This document shows, piece by piece, positions 38,480 through 46,531 of a stretch of DNA of 64,000 nt. The position numbers and the translations under genes were made by a program. Below the pieces are notes generated by a model, which did not search any database, was not told where the DNA came from, and saw only the letters and a program-made list of their open reading frames with translations. The DNA comes from Lentzea waywayandensis (GTDB lineage: Bacteria > Actinomycetota > Actinomycetes > Mycobacteriales > Pseudonocardiaceae): the NCBI RefSeq assembly GCF_900115955.1, contig NZ_FOYL01000005.1, positions 434,001 through 498,000 of the forward strand, in the 5' to 3' direction. Position 1 is the first letter of the stretch. Each line of letters begins with the position of its first letter.

Positions 38480-39153
38480 CGTTCCTCTTCTGGACGCCGG
38501 CGCACCGCGAGACGCGCCCGCCGGATCCGTCCTTCGACCGCGCGCGGGGTGAGTCGCACCAACTCGGCGATCTCCGCATGCGAATAGCCCTGGTCATGAA
38601 GGAAGAGCAACCGCCTGCCGTCCTCGCTCAGCGTCGCGAACGCGGCGTTCGCGGCCTGCTGTTCGATGACCGCGTCCTCAGGAGTTCCCTCGGCCACGAC
38701 GTTTTCGAGCGAGGCCAGGGTGTCCACGAGCCGTACGTCCTGCCAGCCGTGCGCCTGCGTCTGCCAGCGCCGGTAGACGTTCGGGAACGCGAGCACGCAC
38801 GCGTTGACGAAGTACTCGTTCAACGGCTGTCCGCGCTCGACCTCCCACTCCCTGCCGAGCAAGCCCCGGTCGCGGAAGTAGACGAACCCCTCGTAGACCG
38901 CGTCGCTCGCCAGTTCCTCGGCCTCCTGCAGCGAGATCTCCTGCTGGTGCAGGTAGCGACCGTGCCGCCCGCAGCGGGAGAACATGGCCCCCGACCGCAC
39001 GAGCTTGGTAACGATCATGAGGCCGTACTCGAGAAGCTGGCGGTGGAACTGGTCCCAGCGCGGCCCGGAAAGCCCTGACTCGCGGAAGTGCTGCACGAGC
39101 ACCCCGTCGATGCGCAGCCGGTCGGCGGCAAGCGCTGAGTCCGAACTTCCCAT
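38476..39153 (-). CDS. Divergent sigma-70-family protein
   Basis: 225 residues. The N-terminus (MGSSDSALAADRL) and the upstream leader resemble those of the nearby ShbA/SigD copies, but the middle is different: LMIVTKLVRSGAMFSRCGRHGRYLHQQEISLQEAEELASDAVYEGFVYFRDRGLLG could be a region 2 equivalent. The C-terminus has a helix-turn-helix of region 4 type, FLHDQGYSHAEIAELVRLTPRAVEGRIRRARLAVRR. It is probably a sigma-factor relative acting with the coupled copy 1, or a regulator of it. Sigma activity is inference. Confidence 0.75.
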   Translation of the reverse strand: MGSSDSALAADRLRIDGVLVQHFRESGLSGPRWDQFHRQLLEYGLMIVTKLVRSGAMFSRCGRHGRYLHQQEISLQEAEELASDAVYEGFVYFRDRGLLGREWEVERGQPLNEYFVNACVLAFPNVYRRWQTQAHGWQDVRLVDTLASLENVVAEGTPEDAVIEQQAANAAFATLSEDGRRLLFLHDQGYSHAEIAELVRLTPRAVEGRIRRARLAVRRRPEEER

Positions 39154-39256
39154 GCCCCCTGGTCCCTATGTCGGTGTCTTCCTGCCCTCTAGGTATGTCG
39201 TTTGGGTGCGTCCACCCCACGCACTCGCCACGAATCGTCACAAATGCAAACGAATG

Positions 39257-39823
39257 TCACCCGATCGGGACAGCCAATGCGGCGATTTCCTTGCGAAGGC
39301 GACCAAGCGCGCGGTGCTGGGCAACCCGCACGGCACCCGGCGTCGATCCCACGGCCTCCGCGGTCTCCTCCGCGGACAGCCCCACCACGACGCGCAGCAC
39401 GAGAATCTCGCGCTGCTTGTCCGGCAGGAGGTGCAGCAGTCGCCCCAGGGTGCCGTTCAGCTCGTCGCGGAGGACGAACTCCTCCGGTCCGGCGCCTCGC
39501 ACCTCCTGATCGGGCACCTCGGCCACCGGCTCCGCACGGTTACGAGCCAGAGCCCGATGCGCGTCGGCGACTTTGTGCGCGGCGATGCCGTAGACGAACG
39601 CGAGGAACGGCCGGCCCTGCTCCCGATAGTTCGGAAGGGCCGTCAGCACGGCCAGGCAGACCTCCTGCGCAACGTCGTCCGCAGTTGTCGCGGAACGTCC
39701 TACACGCGCGCGACAGTACTTCACCACCAGCGGTCGCAGGTAGCGAAGTAGCTGGTCAGTGGCCCTGCGCTCGCCTTGCACGGCCAGGCTCACCAGTTCT
39801 GCGGATAAAGCCGAACTCTCCAT
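39257..39823 (-). CDS. ShbA/SigD-type sigma factor, copy 2
   Basis: 188 residues from the ATG at 39821-39823, chosen because the product then starts MESSALSAELV, like copy 3 (MESSDLLASLV). Region 2: LRPLVVKYCRARVG, DDVAQEVCLAVLTALPNYREQGRPFLAFVYGIAAHKVADAH (in part); region 4: DKQREILVLRVVVGLSAEETAEAVGSTP followed by AVRVAQHRALGRLRKEI. Very similar to the other two copies. A frame of 17 further codons upstream lacks similarity. Independent of copy 1 by 103 bp. Confidence 0.9.
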   Translation of the reverse strand: MESSALSAELVSLAVQGERRATDQLLRYLRPLVVKYCRARVGRSATTADDVAQEVCLAVLTALPNYREQGRPFLAFVYGIAAHKVADAHRALARNRAEPVAEVPDQEVRGAGPEEFVLRDELNGTLGRLLHLLPDKQREILVLRVVVGLSAEETAEAVGSTPGAVRVAQHRALGRLRKEIAALAVPIG

Positions 39824-39908
39824 CCGAAGCGTCCCCTCGTCGACGTCCCGTGGAGGAGACGTGCGACGCGTCACTCCTTATGCGGAAAGTAGGGAGAAAC
39901 TTCAAACG

Positions 39909-40625
39909 TCACCCGTTTGCAGCAACGAAGAGCGGTTGGTAATAGGCGTGGAGTGACCACTCCCCGTAATCGAAACCCGCGCGTTCAGCCAATTCAGTGA
40001 TTTCGTGACGGGTAATCGCCCAATACCGTGCCTTGCTCACCACAACGCGCCACGAGTCGGCTTCGTGCAGCTGGAACATCTCCAGTTCGTACTGGTCGCC
40101 GTCCCAATGCCAGAGCTGGAACCACACGACCCGCCCCGGCCCGACGGACGGAGGAGTCGACAACGGCCGTTCGCCGCGGATCGCGTCGTAGTCGCGCGTC
40201 GAGAGGACGAGCCGGCCACCGGGACGGAGCACGCGCCGCATCTCTCGCAACGCCGCCAGCACGTCCTCGACGGTCAGCAGGTGCGGCAGCGCGTTGTCCG
40301 CGGCCAGCACGACGTCGAACGAGGAATCGGCGAACGGCAGTGAGCGCATGTCGGCGGCGAACGCGGGCAGCGTGACGCCACGCGCAGAGGCCTCCACAAC
40401 GGCCCGAGAAGCCGCCTTGGGGCTTAGATCGGTGCCCACGACCTCATAGCCGCGCAGAGCCAGTCCGATCGCCTGCGTGCCGATGCCGCACGCACAGTCG
40501 AGAACGCGCGCGCCCTTCGGGATGAACTCCGCGAGCTGCGACGCCTGCCGGGCCATCGACGCGTCCCAGTCCGGGAACATCAGGTCGTACGTCCCTGCCA
40601 GTCCGTCGTAGAAGGCACCGGTCAA
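39909..40625 (-). CDS. SAM-dependent methyltransferase
   Basis: 238 residues from a TTG at 40623-40625 overlapping the copy-3 sigma stop (TTGA). Class I fold: VLDCACGIGTQAIGLALRGYEVVGTDLSPKA (motif I and II in part), DSSFDVVLAADNALPHL, and LREMRRVLRPGGRLVLSTRDYD. The start DGLAGTYDLMFPDWDASM is as in UbiE/glycine N-methyltransferase-like enzymes. Substrate unknown. Coupling to a sigma gene suggests a shared regulatory or stress role, which the sequence alone cannot show. Confidence 0.85.
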   Translation of the reverse strand: MTGAFYDGLAGTYDLMFPDWDASMARQASQLAEFIPKGARVLDCACGIGTQAIGLALRGYEVVGTDLSPKAASRAVVEASARGVTLPAFAADMRSLPFADSSFDVVLAADNALPHLLTVEDVLAALREMRRVLRPGGRLVLSTRDYDAIRGERPLSTPPSVGPGRVVWFQLWHWDGDQYELEMFQLHEADSWRVVVSKARYWAITRHEITELAERAGFDYGEWSLHAYYQPLFVAANG

Positions 40626-41191
40626 ATCAGCTCCTCGACCCCCACGGACGTCCTCAGCTTGGCCAGCGCACGGTGCTGTGCCACCCGCACGGCCCCCGGC
40701 GTCGAACCGGTCGCCTCGGCCGTCTCCTCCGCCGTCAGCCCCACCACCACGCGCAGCAGCAAGATCTCGCGCTGCTTGTCCGGCAGCCCGCGCAGCAGCT
40801 GGCCCAGCCGCACCGAGAGCGACCCGAGCAGCGCGTTCTCCTCGGGGTCGACGGTCAGCGACGGCCCGTCCGGCACCTCGGCGACGGGCTCGGAGCGGTT
40901 GCGCGCCGAGACCCGATGCGCGTCCGCGACCTTGTGCGCGGCGATGCCGTACACGAACGCCAGGAACGGTCTTCCCTGCTCACGGTAGGCGGGCAGAGCC
41001 GTCAGCACCGCCAGGCAGACTTCCTGCGCCACGTCGTCAGCCGACGCGTACGCCCTTTCATTGCGACCGACGCGCGCACGGCAGTACCGCGCCACGAGTG
41101 GTCGCACGGAGGCCAGCAGCCGTTCGACGGCATGCCGGTCACCCGCTACGGCCTCGTTGACCAATGAGGCCAGCAGGTCGGAACTTTCCAT
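40622..41191 (-). CDS. ShbA/SigD-type sigma factor, copy 3
   Basis: 189 residues from the ATG at 41189-41191. Region 2: VERLLASVRPLVARYCRARVG, YASADDVAQEVCLAVLTALP, FLAFVYGIAAHKVADAHRVS; region 4: PDKQREILLLRVVVGLTAEETAEATGSTPGAVRVAQHRALAKLR. This copy keeps the NERAYASADD insertion and has the compact length typical of ShbA/SigD, so it may be the ancestral one. Its upstream leader CCGACGTAGGGACCA is shared with the gene at 38476. Coupled to the downstream methyltransferase. Confidence 0.9.
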   Translation of the reverse strand: MESSDLLASLVNEAVAGDRHAVERLLASVRPLVARYCRARVGRNERAYASADDVAQEVCLAVLTALPAYREQGRPFLAFVYGIAAHKVADAHRVSARNRSEPVAEVPDGPSLTVDPEENALLGSLSVRLGQLLRGLPDKQREILLLRVVVGLTAEETAEATGSTPGAVRVAQHRALAKLRTSVGVEELI

Positions 41192-41304
41192 CGCGTTGGT
41201 CCCTACGTCGGCGGCGGAGCCATTATCTTTCGCCGCCGCCTTGTTTGGGACCACTCATCAGGGTCATAAAAGTCCCGAATGCAATGCCGGGTGAAAGGTC
41301 ACAG

Positions 41305-42024
41305 TCAGACGGTTCGGCGGGCGAGCACGTGCAGCCGGGCGGCGACGTCCCGGAGCGGGGACCGCGTGGCCGCGGCCAGTTCCAGCTCGGCGAGCGCGTC
41401 GGCGGCACCCGGATTCGCGTCCAGCACCACACCGGGCACGAGATCGGAGACGATGCCATGTCCTTGCAGGAGCTCGACAGAAAGCCCCGCCTCGAGAACC
41501 AGTTTCTCAAGACCCGGGACGTCGAACCGGCGCTGCAACGGGTCACGCGTGCCCGCGAGCTGACCGGCGTCGTCGTCCAGCAACCTTCGCGCGTCGACGA
41601 TACGGCCGGCGATCGCGCGGTGCAGGATCGCCGCGAACCGGTTCGCGACCAGCACCGACACCGCGCCGCCCGGTGCCACGGCGGCGGCCAGCGAGGCGAG
41701 CGCGGCCGGTGCGTCGTCGACGACCTCCAGCACCCCGTGCGCCAGCACCAGATCGGCCTCACCAGCGGGAACACCCAACGAGTCCGTGTCGCCCTGGACC
41801 GCGTTGATCGTCACACCGGCCTCGCGCGCACGGGTGTTCAACGTGGCCAAAGCGTTCGGCGAAGGCTCCACGACCGTGACCGCGCATCCCGCTGCGGCTA
41901 GGCGCACGGCCCAGACACCGCTGCCGCCTCCGACGTCGAGCACACGCGGTGGTTCTCCACCCCTGCGCTCGCGTGCGGCGGCCAATTCGGCGTCGAGCAC
42001 CCTCTGTACGGCGTCCGGTCGCAT
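41305..42024 (-). CDS. SAM-dependent methyltransferase
   Basis: 239 residues from the ATG at 42022-42024. Class I fold: VLDVGGGSGVWAVRLAAAGCAVTVVEPSPNA (in part), LVLAHGVLEVVDD and VAPGGAVSVLVANR. Such genes are often annotated as methyltransferases of unknown substrate next to parA/nei in actinomycetes, or compared with tRNA-modifying CmoA. TACTCT (minus strand, 42032-42037) lies 7 nt before the ATG, so the mRNA may be leaderless. It is divergent from parA with 33 bp between. Confidence 0.85.
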   Translation of the reverse strand: MRPDAVQRVLDAELAAARERRGGEPPRVLDVGGGSGVWAVRLAAAGCAVTVVEPSPNALATLNTRAREAGVTINAVQGDTDSLGVPAGEADLVLAHGVLEVVDDAPAALASLAAAVAPGGAVSVLVANRFAAILHRAIAGRIVDARRLLDDDAGQLAGTRDPLQRRFDVPGLEKLVLEAGLSVELLQGHGIVSDLVPGVVLDANPGAADALAELELAAATRSPLRDVAARLHVLARRTV

Positions 42025-42045
42025 GTCCAACAGAGTAGGAGACCC

Positions 42046-42051
42046 TAGAGT
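42046..42051 (+). promoter_or_regulatory. Leaderless -10 element of the ParA gene
   Basis: TAGAGT, six bases before the GTG start at 42058, with no ribosome site: the spacing expected for a leaderless actinobacterial transcript. Confidence 0.55.
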
Positions 42052-42057
42052 AGGTCT

Positions 42058-42903
42058 GTGCATACGGTGTCCGTGCTCAGCCTCAAGGGAGGCGTCGGCA
42101 AGACGACGGTGGTGCTCGGCCTGGCCTCTGCCGCCCTGCGCCGTGGCGTCCGCACGCTCGTGATCGATCTCGATCCGCAGTGCAACGCCACGTCGACGCT
42201 GGAGCCCGAGGAGTCCAAGGCCAGCATCTACGACGTCCTGCAAGATCCCTCCGAGGAGAACGTCGAGCAGGCGATCCGCCCGAGCAGGTGGGGCGACGGC
42301 ATCGACGTGTTGTCCGGATCCGAGGACGCCGAGCTGCTCAACCACCCGGATCCGAACGAGTCTCGGTTGCATCGTCTGAAAGACGCGTTGCGCACGTTGC
42401 GCGACATGTACGACGAGTTCCCGTACCAGCTCGTGCTGCTGGACTGCCCGCCGTCGCTGGGCCAGCTGACCCGGTCGGCGCTGGTGGCGGCCGACCGCGC
42501 GCTGCTGGTCACCGAACCGACGATGTTCGCGGTCGCAGGCGTGCAGCGGGCGTTCGAGGCGGTGCAGAACGAGCGGGAGAGCAACAACGCCGACCTGCAG
42601 CCGTTGGGCGTCGTGGTGAACCGCGTGCGGCCGCGCTCGCACGAGCACCAGTTCCGCATCGAGGAGCTACGCGACATCTTCGGCCCGTTGGTGATGCCGG
42701 TGGCGTTGCCGGACCGTCTCGCCGTGCAGCAGGCACAGGGCGCGTGCATGCCGATCCACGAGTGGGGCACGCCGGGCGCGCGTGAGGTGGCGCTGGCGTT
42801 CAACCTGCTGCTCGCCCGCATCCAGCGCATCTCGCGGAGCCGGCGCCGGGCCGTGCACCACGACTTCGACGACGACGAGATCCAGGAAGCGGTGGATGCC
42901 TGA
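42058..42903 (+). CDS. ParA-family ATPase (orphan)
   Basis: 281 residues. Deviant Walker A KGGVGKTTVVLGLA at residues 10-23, switch I region VIDLDPQCNATSTLEP and Walker B VLLDCPPSLGQLTRSAL are ParA/Soj signatures. No ParB gene or parS site lies next to it, so it is not the chromosome partition locus; orphan ParA-like ATPases position other cargoes or act in regulation. The C-terminus ends with acidic DDDEIQEAVDA. Translation of nei begins inside its last codons. Confidence 0.88.
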   Translation: MHTVSVLSLKGGVGKTTVVLGLASAALRRGVRTLVIDLDPQCNATSTLEPEESKASIYDVLQDPSEENVEQAIRPSRWGDGIDVLSGSEDAELLNHPDPNESRLHRLKDALRTLRDMYDEFPYQLVLLDCPPSLGQLTRSALVAADRALLVTEPTMFAVAGVQRAFEAVQNERESNNADLQPLGVVVNRVRPRSHEHQFRIEELRDIFGPLVMPVALPDRLAVQQAQGACMPIHEWGTPGAREVALAFNLLLARIQRISRSRRRAVHHDFDDDEIQEAVDA

Positions 42904-43657
42904 GGGGGACACCGTCTTCCTGGCCGGCCATCGCCTGCACGAGGCACTGGCCGGGAAGACGCTGCGGCGCGGCGAGCTGCGCCACCCCCGCCTGTCAACG
43001 CTGGAGCTGACCGGGCTGGACGTGCTCGGCGTGCGGACGTACGGCAAGCACATGTTCACCCGGTTCTCCGACGGCAACAGCCTGCGCAGCCACTTCCGCA
43101 TGGACGGCGCGTGGCACCTCTACCGGCCAGGCGAGCGCTGGCGCCGTCCCGCGCACCAGGCCCGCGCGGTGTTCGAGGTGGACGACCGGCAGGCCATCGG
43201 ATTCGCGCTGCACGACATGGAGTTCGTGCCGACCTCGGACGAGGATCGGCTCATCTCACATCTCGGACCTGATCTTCTGGCAGATGAGTTCGACGCCGCT
43301 GAGGCCGTTCAGCGGTTGACCGCCGATCCTTCCCGGCCAGTCGGGCTCGCATTGTTGGACCAGCGGATCATGGCCGGCGTCGGCAATCTCTACCGAGCGG
43401 AAGTCTGTTTCCTGTTGGGCGTTCTCCCGACGGCTCCGGTGTCATCTGTGGACGCCTCACGTGCGGTTGCGCTGTCACGCAAGCTCTTGCAGGCCAACCA
43501 GTGGCGGCCAGAACAGATCACCACCGGCGACCGGCGCGTTCAGCACTACGTTTACGAGCGGACCGGCAAACCCTGTTTGCGTTGCGGCACAAGAGTCCGA
43601 TCGGACGAGATCGACGCAAGATTTGTGTACTTCTGCCCAAAATGCCAGTCGGATTGA
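42896..43657 (+). CDS. nei: Formamidopyrimidine/endonuclease VIII-type DNA glycosylase
   Basis: 253 residues from the ATG at 42896, overlapping the ParA gene by 8 bp with AGGAAG upstream. After the initiator Met comes PEGDTV: Pro is the catalytic nucleophile and Glu the second residue. HxD-type substrate loop YGKHMFTRFSDG, helix-two-turn-helix LLDQRIMAGVGNLYRAEVCF and a C-terminal zinc finger CLRCG...YFCPKC (C4) complete the family. PEGDTV rather than PELPEV marks the Nei branch, which removes oxidised pyrimidines. Confidence 0.93.
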   Translation: MPEGDTVFLAGHRLHEALAGKTLRRGELRHPRLSTLELTGLDVLGVRTYGKHMFTRFSDGNSLRSHFRMDGAWHLYRPGERWRRPAHQARAVFEVDDRQAIGFALHDMEFVPTSDEDRLISHLGPDLLADEFDAAEAVQRLTADPSRPVGLALLDQRIMAGVGNLYRAEVCFLLGVLPTAPVSSVDASRAVALSRKLLQANQWRPEQITTGDRRVQHYVYERTGKPCLRCGTRVRSDEIDARFVYFCPKCQSD

Positions 43658-43689
43658 ACCGCGACGCACTCCCGGCCGTGTCCCCCTGC

Positions 43690-44928
43690 ATGGCGGTAAA
43701 TCTGGATGCGCTGCGCCCCGGCTTCACCGACGACCCCTATGCCGTGCTGAAGAGCCTGCGCGACGCGGGCCCCGTGCACCGGGTCGAGACCTTCGGCGTG
43801 CCGATGTGGCTCGTGACCCGCTACGCCGACGTGCGCGCCGCGTTGGACAACCCGCTGCTGTCCTCACACGGTTCGGCGCTCACCGAACCCCTGCGCGGTC
43901 ATCCGCACTTCGCGTCGTGGTGGTTCGGCGATCTGTCCGAGCACATGATGAACAGCGACGAGCCTGATCACACCCGCCTGCGCCGCGCGGTGTCGAGCCA
44001 GCTCACGCCCCGCCGCATCGCCGCGCTGCGTCCCCGGATCGAGCAGGTGGCCGCGCAACTGGCCGACGGCTTCGCCGACTCGGGACGCTGCGACCTGATC
44101 GCGGACTTCGCGGCGCCGCTGCCGATCACCGTGATCATGGAACTGCTCGGCGTTCCCGCCGTCGACCAGGAGAACTTCCGCTACTGGGCGGACGTGGTCA
44201 CCGGGCTGGCGGACGGTGACGCGTCCTCGGCCCGTGAGGAGACCTCCGGCTACCTGCGCGACCTCGTGACGCACAAGCGGACGTCCGGCGACGACGACCT
44301 GATCGGCGGCCTGGCCCGCGCGACCGGCGAGTCCGCACTGTCCGACAGCGAACTGGCCTCGCTGGCGTTCCTGCTGCTCGTGGCGGGCTACACGACCGCC
44401 GTCGACCTCGTCGGCAACGGCGCGCTGGCGTTGCTGCGCAACCCCGAGCAGCTCGAACTGCTGCAACGCTCGTCGTCCCTGCTGCCGGGCGCCGTCGAGG
44501 AGTTCCTGCGGTTCGACGGCCCGACCTCGCACCTGCTGCGGTTCGCCACGCAGCCGCTGACGATCGGCGGCGCGCAGATCCCGGCGGGCGACGTCGTGCT
44601 GCTCTCGCTGGCCTCGGCCGAGCACGACCAGAACCGCTACCCGCGGGCCGACCAGCTCAACATCGAACGGGCCGACCGCCAGCACCTGGCGTTCGGGCAC
44701 GGCATCCACTTCTGCCTGGGCGCGCCGCTGGCCCGGCTGGAGGGCGAGGTGGCGTTCCGGACGCTGCTGGAGCGCTGCGCCGGGCTGGCACTGGACACCT
44801 CGCAGCCGCTGGGGTGGCGGGTGTCGCTGGGGAGCCGCGGGTTGCGGGGGCTGCCGATCACGTTCCGGACGAAGCCGCGGATGCCGCTGGACGAGCAGGC
44901 GACGATCAAGGTGCCCAAGCCGATGTGA
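43690..44928 (+). CDS. Cytochrome P450
   Basis: 412 residues from the ATG at 43690; an in-frame GTG four codons upstream is possible and no strong ribosome site is seen. Signatures: I-helix LLLVAGYTTAVDLVGNG (AGxxT), K-helix EEFLRF (ExxR), and heme loop FGHGIHFCLGAPLAR with the ligand Cys at about 343. It belongs to the soluble actinobacterial CYP105/107-like group that hydroxylates small molecules with ferredoxin. No ferredoxin or biosynthetic gene is adjacent, so the substrate is unknown. Its 3' end overlaps the convergent gene by 23 bp. Confidence 0.95.
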   Translation: MAVNLDALRPGFTDDPYAVLKSLRDAGPVHRVETFGVPMWLVTRYADVRAALDNPLLSSHGSALTEPLRGHPHFASWWFGDLSEHMMNSDEPDHTRLRRAVSSQLTPRRIAALRPRIEQVAAQLADGFADSGRCDLIADFAAPLPITVIMELLGVPAVDQENFRYWADVVTGLADGDASSAREETSGYLRDLVTHKRTSGDDDLIGGLARATGESALSDSELASLAFLLLVAGYTTAVDLVGNGALALLRNPEQLELLQRSSSLLPGAVEEFLRFDGPTSHLLRFATQPLTIGGAQIPAGDVVLLSLASAEHDQNRYPRADQLNIERADRQHLAFGHGIHFCLGAPLARLEGEVAFRTLLERCAGLALDTSQPLGWRVSLGSRGLRGLPITFRTKPRMPLDEQATIKVPKPM

Positions 44929-45343
44929 CGGCGCGCAGCCGCTCCAGCTCACGCCGGGCCTCGTCGAGGTGACCCGCGTCCATCAGCCGCAGGAAGTGGT
45001 GGCCGACCCCGGACGGCATCGGCAACAGCGTCCGGAAGTCGCGCCAGAGCTCCTTCGCCACCGGTTCCTGTGCCGCGGACAGCCCGGCGTGCAGGTCGAA
45101 GTACCCGGACGCCTCCAGCGTCTCGGCCCAGGTGTCGATCTCGTCCGCCTCCGGCTCGCCGGACCAGGCCGACTTCGGCTCGAGGCGCCTGACCATGTTC
45201 TCGACCGAGTTGCCGACTGCCACGCCGACAGCCAGCGTCACGTCGTAGTAGGGCCTGTCAGGCCGCCACAGCGCGATGAACGCCTCTTGTGTGGTCGCAC
45301 CGCCTGCGAGCAGAGCGCGCGCCTCGTCCGTGAGATCCCCCAT
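44906..45343 (-). CDS. Small hypothetical protein
   Basis: 145 residues, ATG at 45341-45343. Predicted soluble and mostly helical (DEARALLAGGATTQEAFIALW, ARRELERLRAVTSAW) with Trp-rich acidic segments; no signal peptide, membrane helix or known motif. Convergent with the P450 and divergent from the ECF sigma gene. No function can be proposed. Confidence 0.65.
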   Translation of the reverse strand: MGDLTDEARALLAGGATTQEAFIALWRPDRPYYDVTLAVGVAVGNSVENMVRRLEPKSAWSGEPEADEIDTWAETLEASGYFDLHAGLSAAQEPVAKELWRDFRTLLPMPSGVGHHFLRLMDAGHLDEARRELERLRAVTSAWAP

Positions 45344-45399
45344 GCCTCAATGATGCCCAGCGGGCGTAACGGCGTGGCTGGAAGTCGGCAACCATTAGC

Positions 45400-45969
45400 G
45401 TGAGTCAGCCGATGACAGCCCCACGACATCCACCACCGCCGTCTCCCACTCGCGCGGCACGTGCGTTCGAGGAGATCTACGAGGCCGAGTTCGACGTGGT
45501 CACGTCGTACTTCGCGCGGCGCACCGCGGACCCGCAGACGGCCGCCGACCTGACCGCGGACACGTTCGTCGCGGCCATCACGTCGTTCGCGACGTTCGAC
45601 CGCAGCCGGGGCACGGCGCGAGGCTGGGTTCTCGGCATCGCACGGCGCGTGTTCGCACAGCACTGCGAGGCCGTCACACGCGGCCGGGACGTGGTCGCGC
45701 GCATCCACGGACGGCGCGTGCTCGACACCGACGAGATCGCCGACCTGGTCACGCGCATCGACGCGGAACGGGAAGGCCGTGAGCTCATCGCCGCGATGGC
45801 GGCGCTCAGTCCCGCCGACCGCGAGGTGATCGAGCTCGTCGATCTGGTCGGCATGACACCGAAGGACGCGGCGAAGGTGCTGGGCATGTCGTCCGGCGCG
45901 CTGCGGATCAGGCTCTTCCGGGCGCGCGGCAAGGTCCGCGACCTGGCACCGAACGGGGGACAGCGATGA
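45400..45969 (+). CDS. ECF-type RNA polymerase sigma factor
   Basis: 189 residues from a GTG at 45400. Region 2: FEEIYEAEFDVVTSYFARRTADPQTAADLTADTFVAAITSFATFD (about 23-67, in part) with GWVLGIARRVFAQ; region 4: LSPADREVIELVDLVGMTPKDAAKVLGMSSGALRIRLFRARGKVR (about 140-184). The next gene overlaps by ATGA and encodes a single-helix membrane protein that is a probable regulator of this sigma factor. Confidence 0.92.
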   Translation: MSQPMTAPRHPPPPSPTRAARAFEEIYEAEFDVVTSYFARRTADPQTAADLTADTFVAAITSFATFDRSRGTARGWVLGIARRVFAQHCEAVTRGRDVVARIHGRRVLDTDEIADLVTRIDAEREGRELIAAMAALSPADREVIELVDLVGMTPKDAAKVLGMSSGALRIRLFRARGKVRDLAPNGGQR

Positions 45970-46487
45970 CGACGTTCAAGGACAACCTGCTCGACGACCT
46001 GATGCGGGAGCACGGTCAGACGGTCGAAGAGGCACCAGAACAGCACAGGAGGTCCGCACGGCCGTTGCTGGTGGCCGCCGGTGCGCTTGCCATCGCCGGT
46101 GCGGCGACCGTCGCGGTCACGAGCAACAGCAGCGAGGCCTACGCGGTCACCAAGAACGCCGACGGCAGCGTCACGGTCACCATCCGGGACATCAAAGGCG
46201 TCGACGCGGCCAACGCGAAACTGCGCGAGTACGGCATCGGCGCGAAGGCCGTGCCGATGTCACGGGACTGCGCGGACCTGGACGAGACCAAGATGGACCT
46301 CCTCGGCGGCTACGTGTCTCCCCGCATCTCGGACGACGGCTCGGTCACGATGAGCCCCGGCGACATCCCGGACGGGTACTCGGTGCTGCTCGGCGTCTCG
46401 AACCTGCCGAACCGCAACACCGGGCTGAGCTTCACGGGCCCGATCCGCGTCCCCGTGCCGGACTGCCTCGCGGAGGTCGGGAACTAG
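45966..46487 (+). CDS. Membrane protein paired with the ECF sigma (anti-sigma-like)
   Basis: 173 residues, ATGA overlap with the sigma gene. A short cytoplasmic N-domain (FKDNLLDDLMREHGQTVEE, about 4-22), a helix (PLLVAAGALAIAGAATVAV, about 33-51) and an outer domain of about 120 residues with two cysteines (SRDCADLD and VPDCLAEV). No zinc-binding HxxxCxxC motif is seen, so it is not a ZAS anti-sigma. The outer domain could sense an envelope signal. Anti-sigma role is inferred from position and topology. A hairpin overlapping pyrD follows. Confidence 0.75.
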   Translation: MTTFKDNLLDDLMREHGQTVEEAPEQHRRSARPLLVAAGALAIAGAATVAVTSNSSEAYAVTKNADGSVTVTIRDIKGVDAANAKLREYGIGAKAVPMSRDCADLDETKMDLLGGYVSPRISDDGSVTMSPGDIPDGYSVLLGVSNLPNRNTGLSFTGPIRVPVPDCLAEVGN

Positions 46488-46494
46488 AGGGCCG

Positions 46495-46531
46495 CGCGCC
46501 CACCCTGAGCTGGCGTTATAGGGTGGGCGCG
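46495..46531 (+). terminator. Hairpin ending at the pyrD start
   Basis: Perfect 12-bp stem CGCGCCCACCCT (46495-46506) / AGGGTGGGCGCG (46520-46531). It lies 8 bp after the sigma/anti-sigma operon and covers the pyrD -10 candidate TAGGGT (46519-46524) up to the G of its GTG. Likely terminator for readthrough; absent from a leaderless pyrD mRNA. Confidence 0.7.

Noticed and set aside
42058..42903. Chromosome partition locus
   Set aside because: No parB, gid or parS-like sites accompany the ParA gene.
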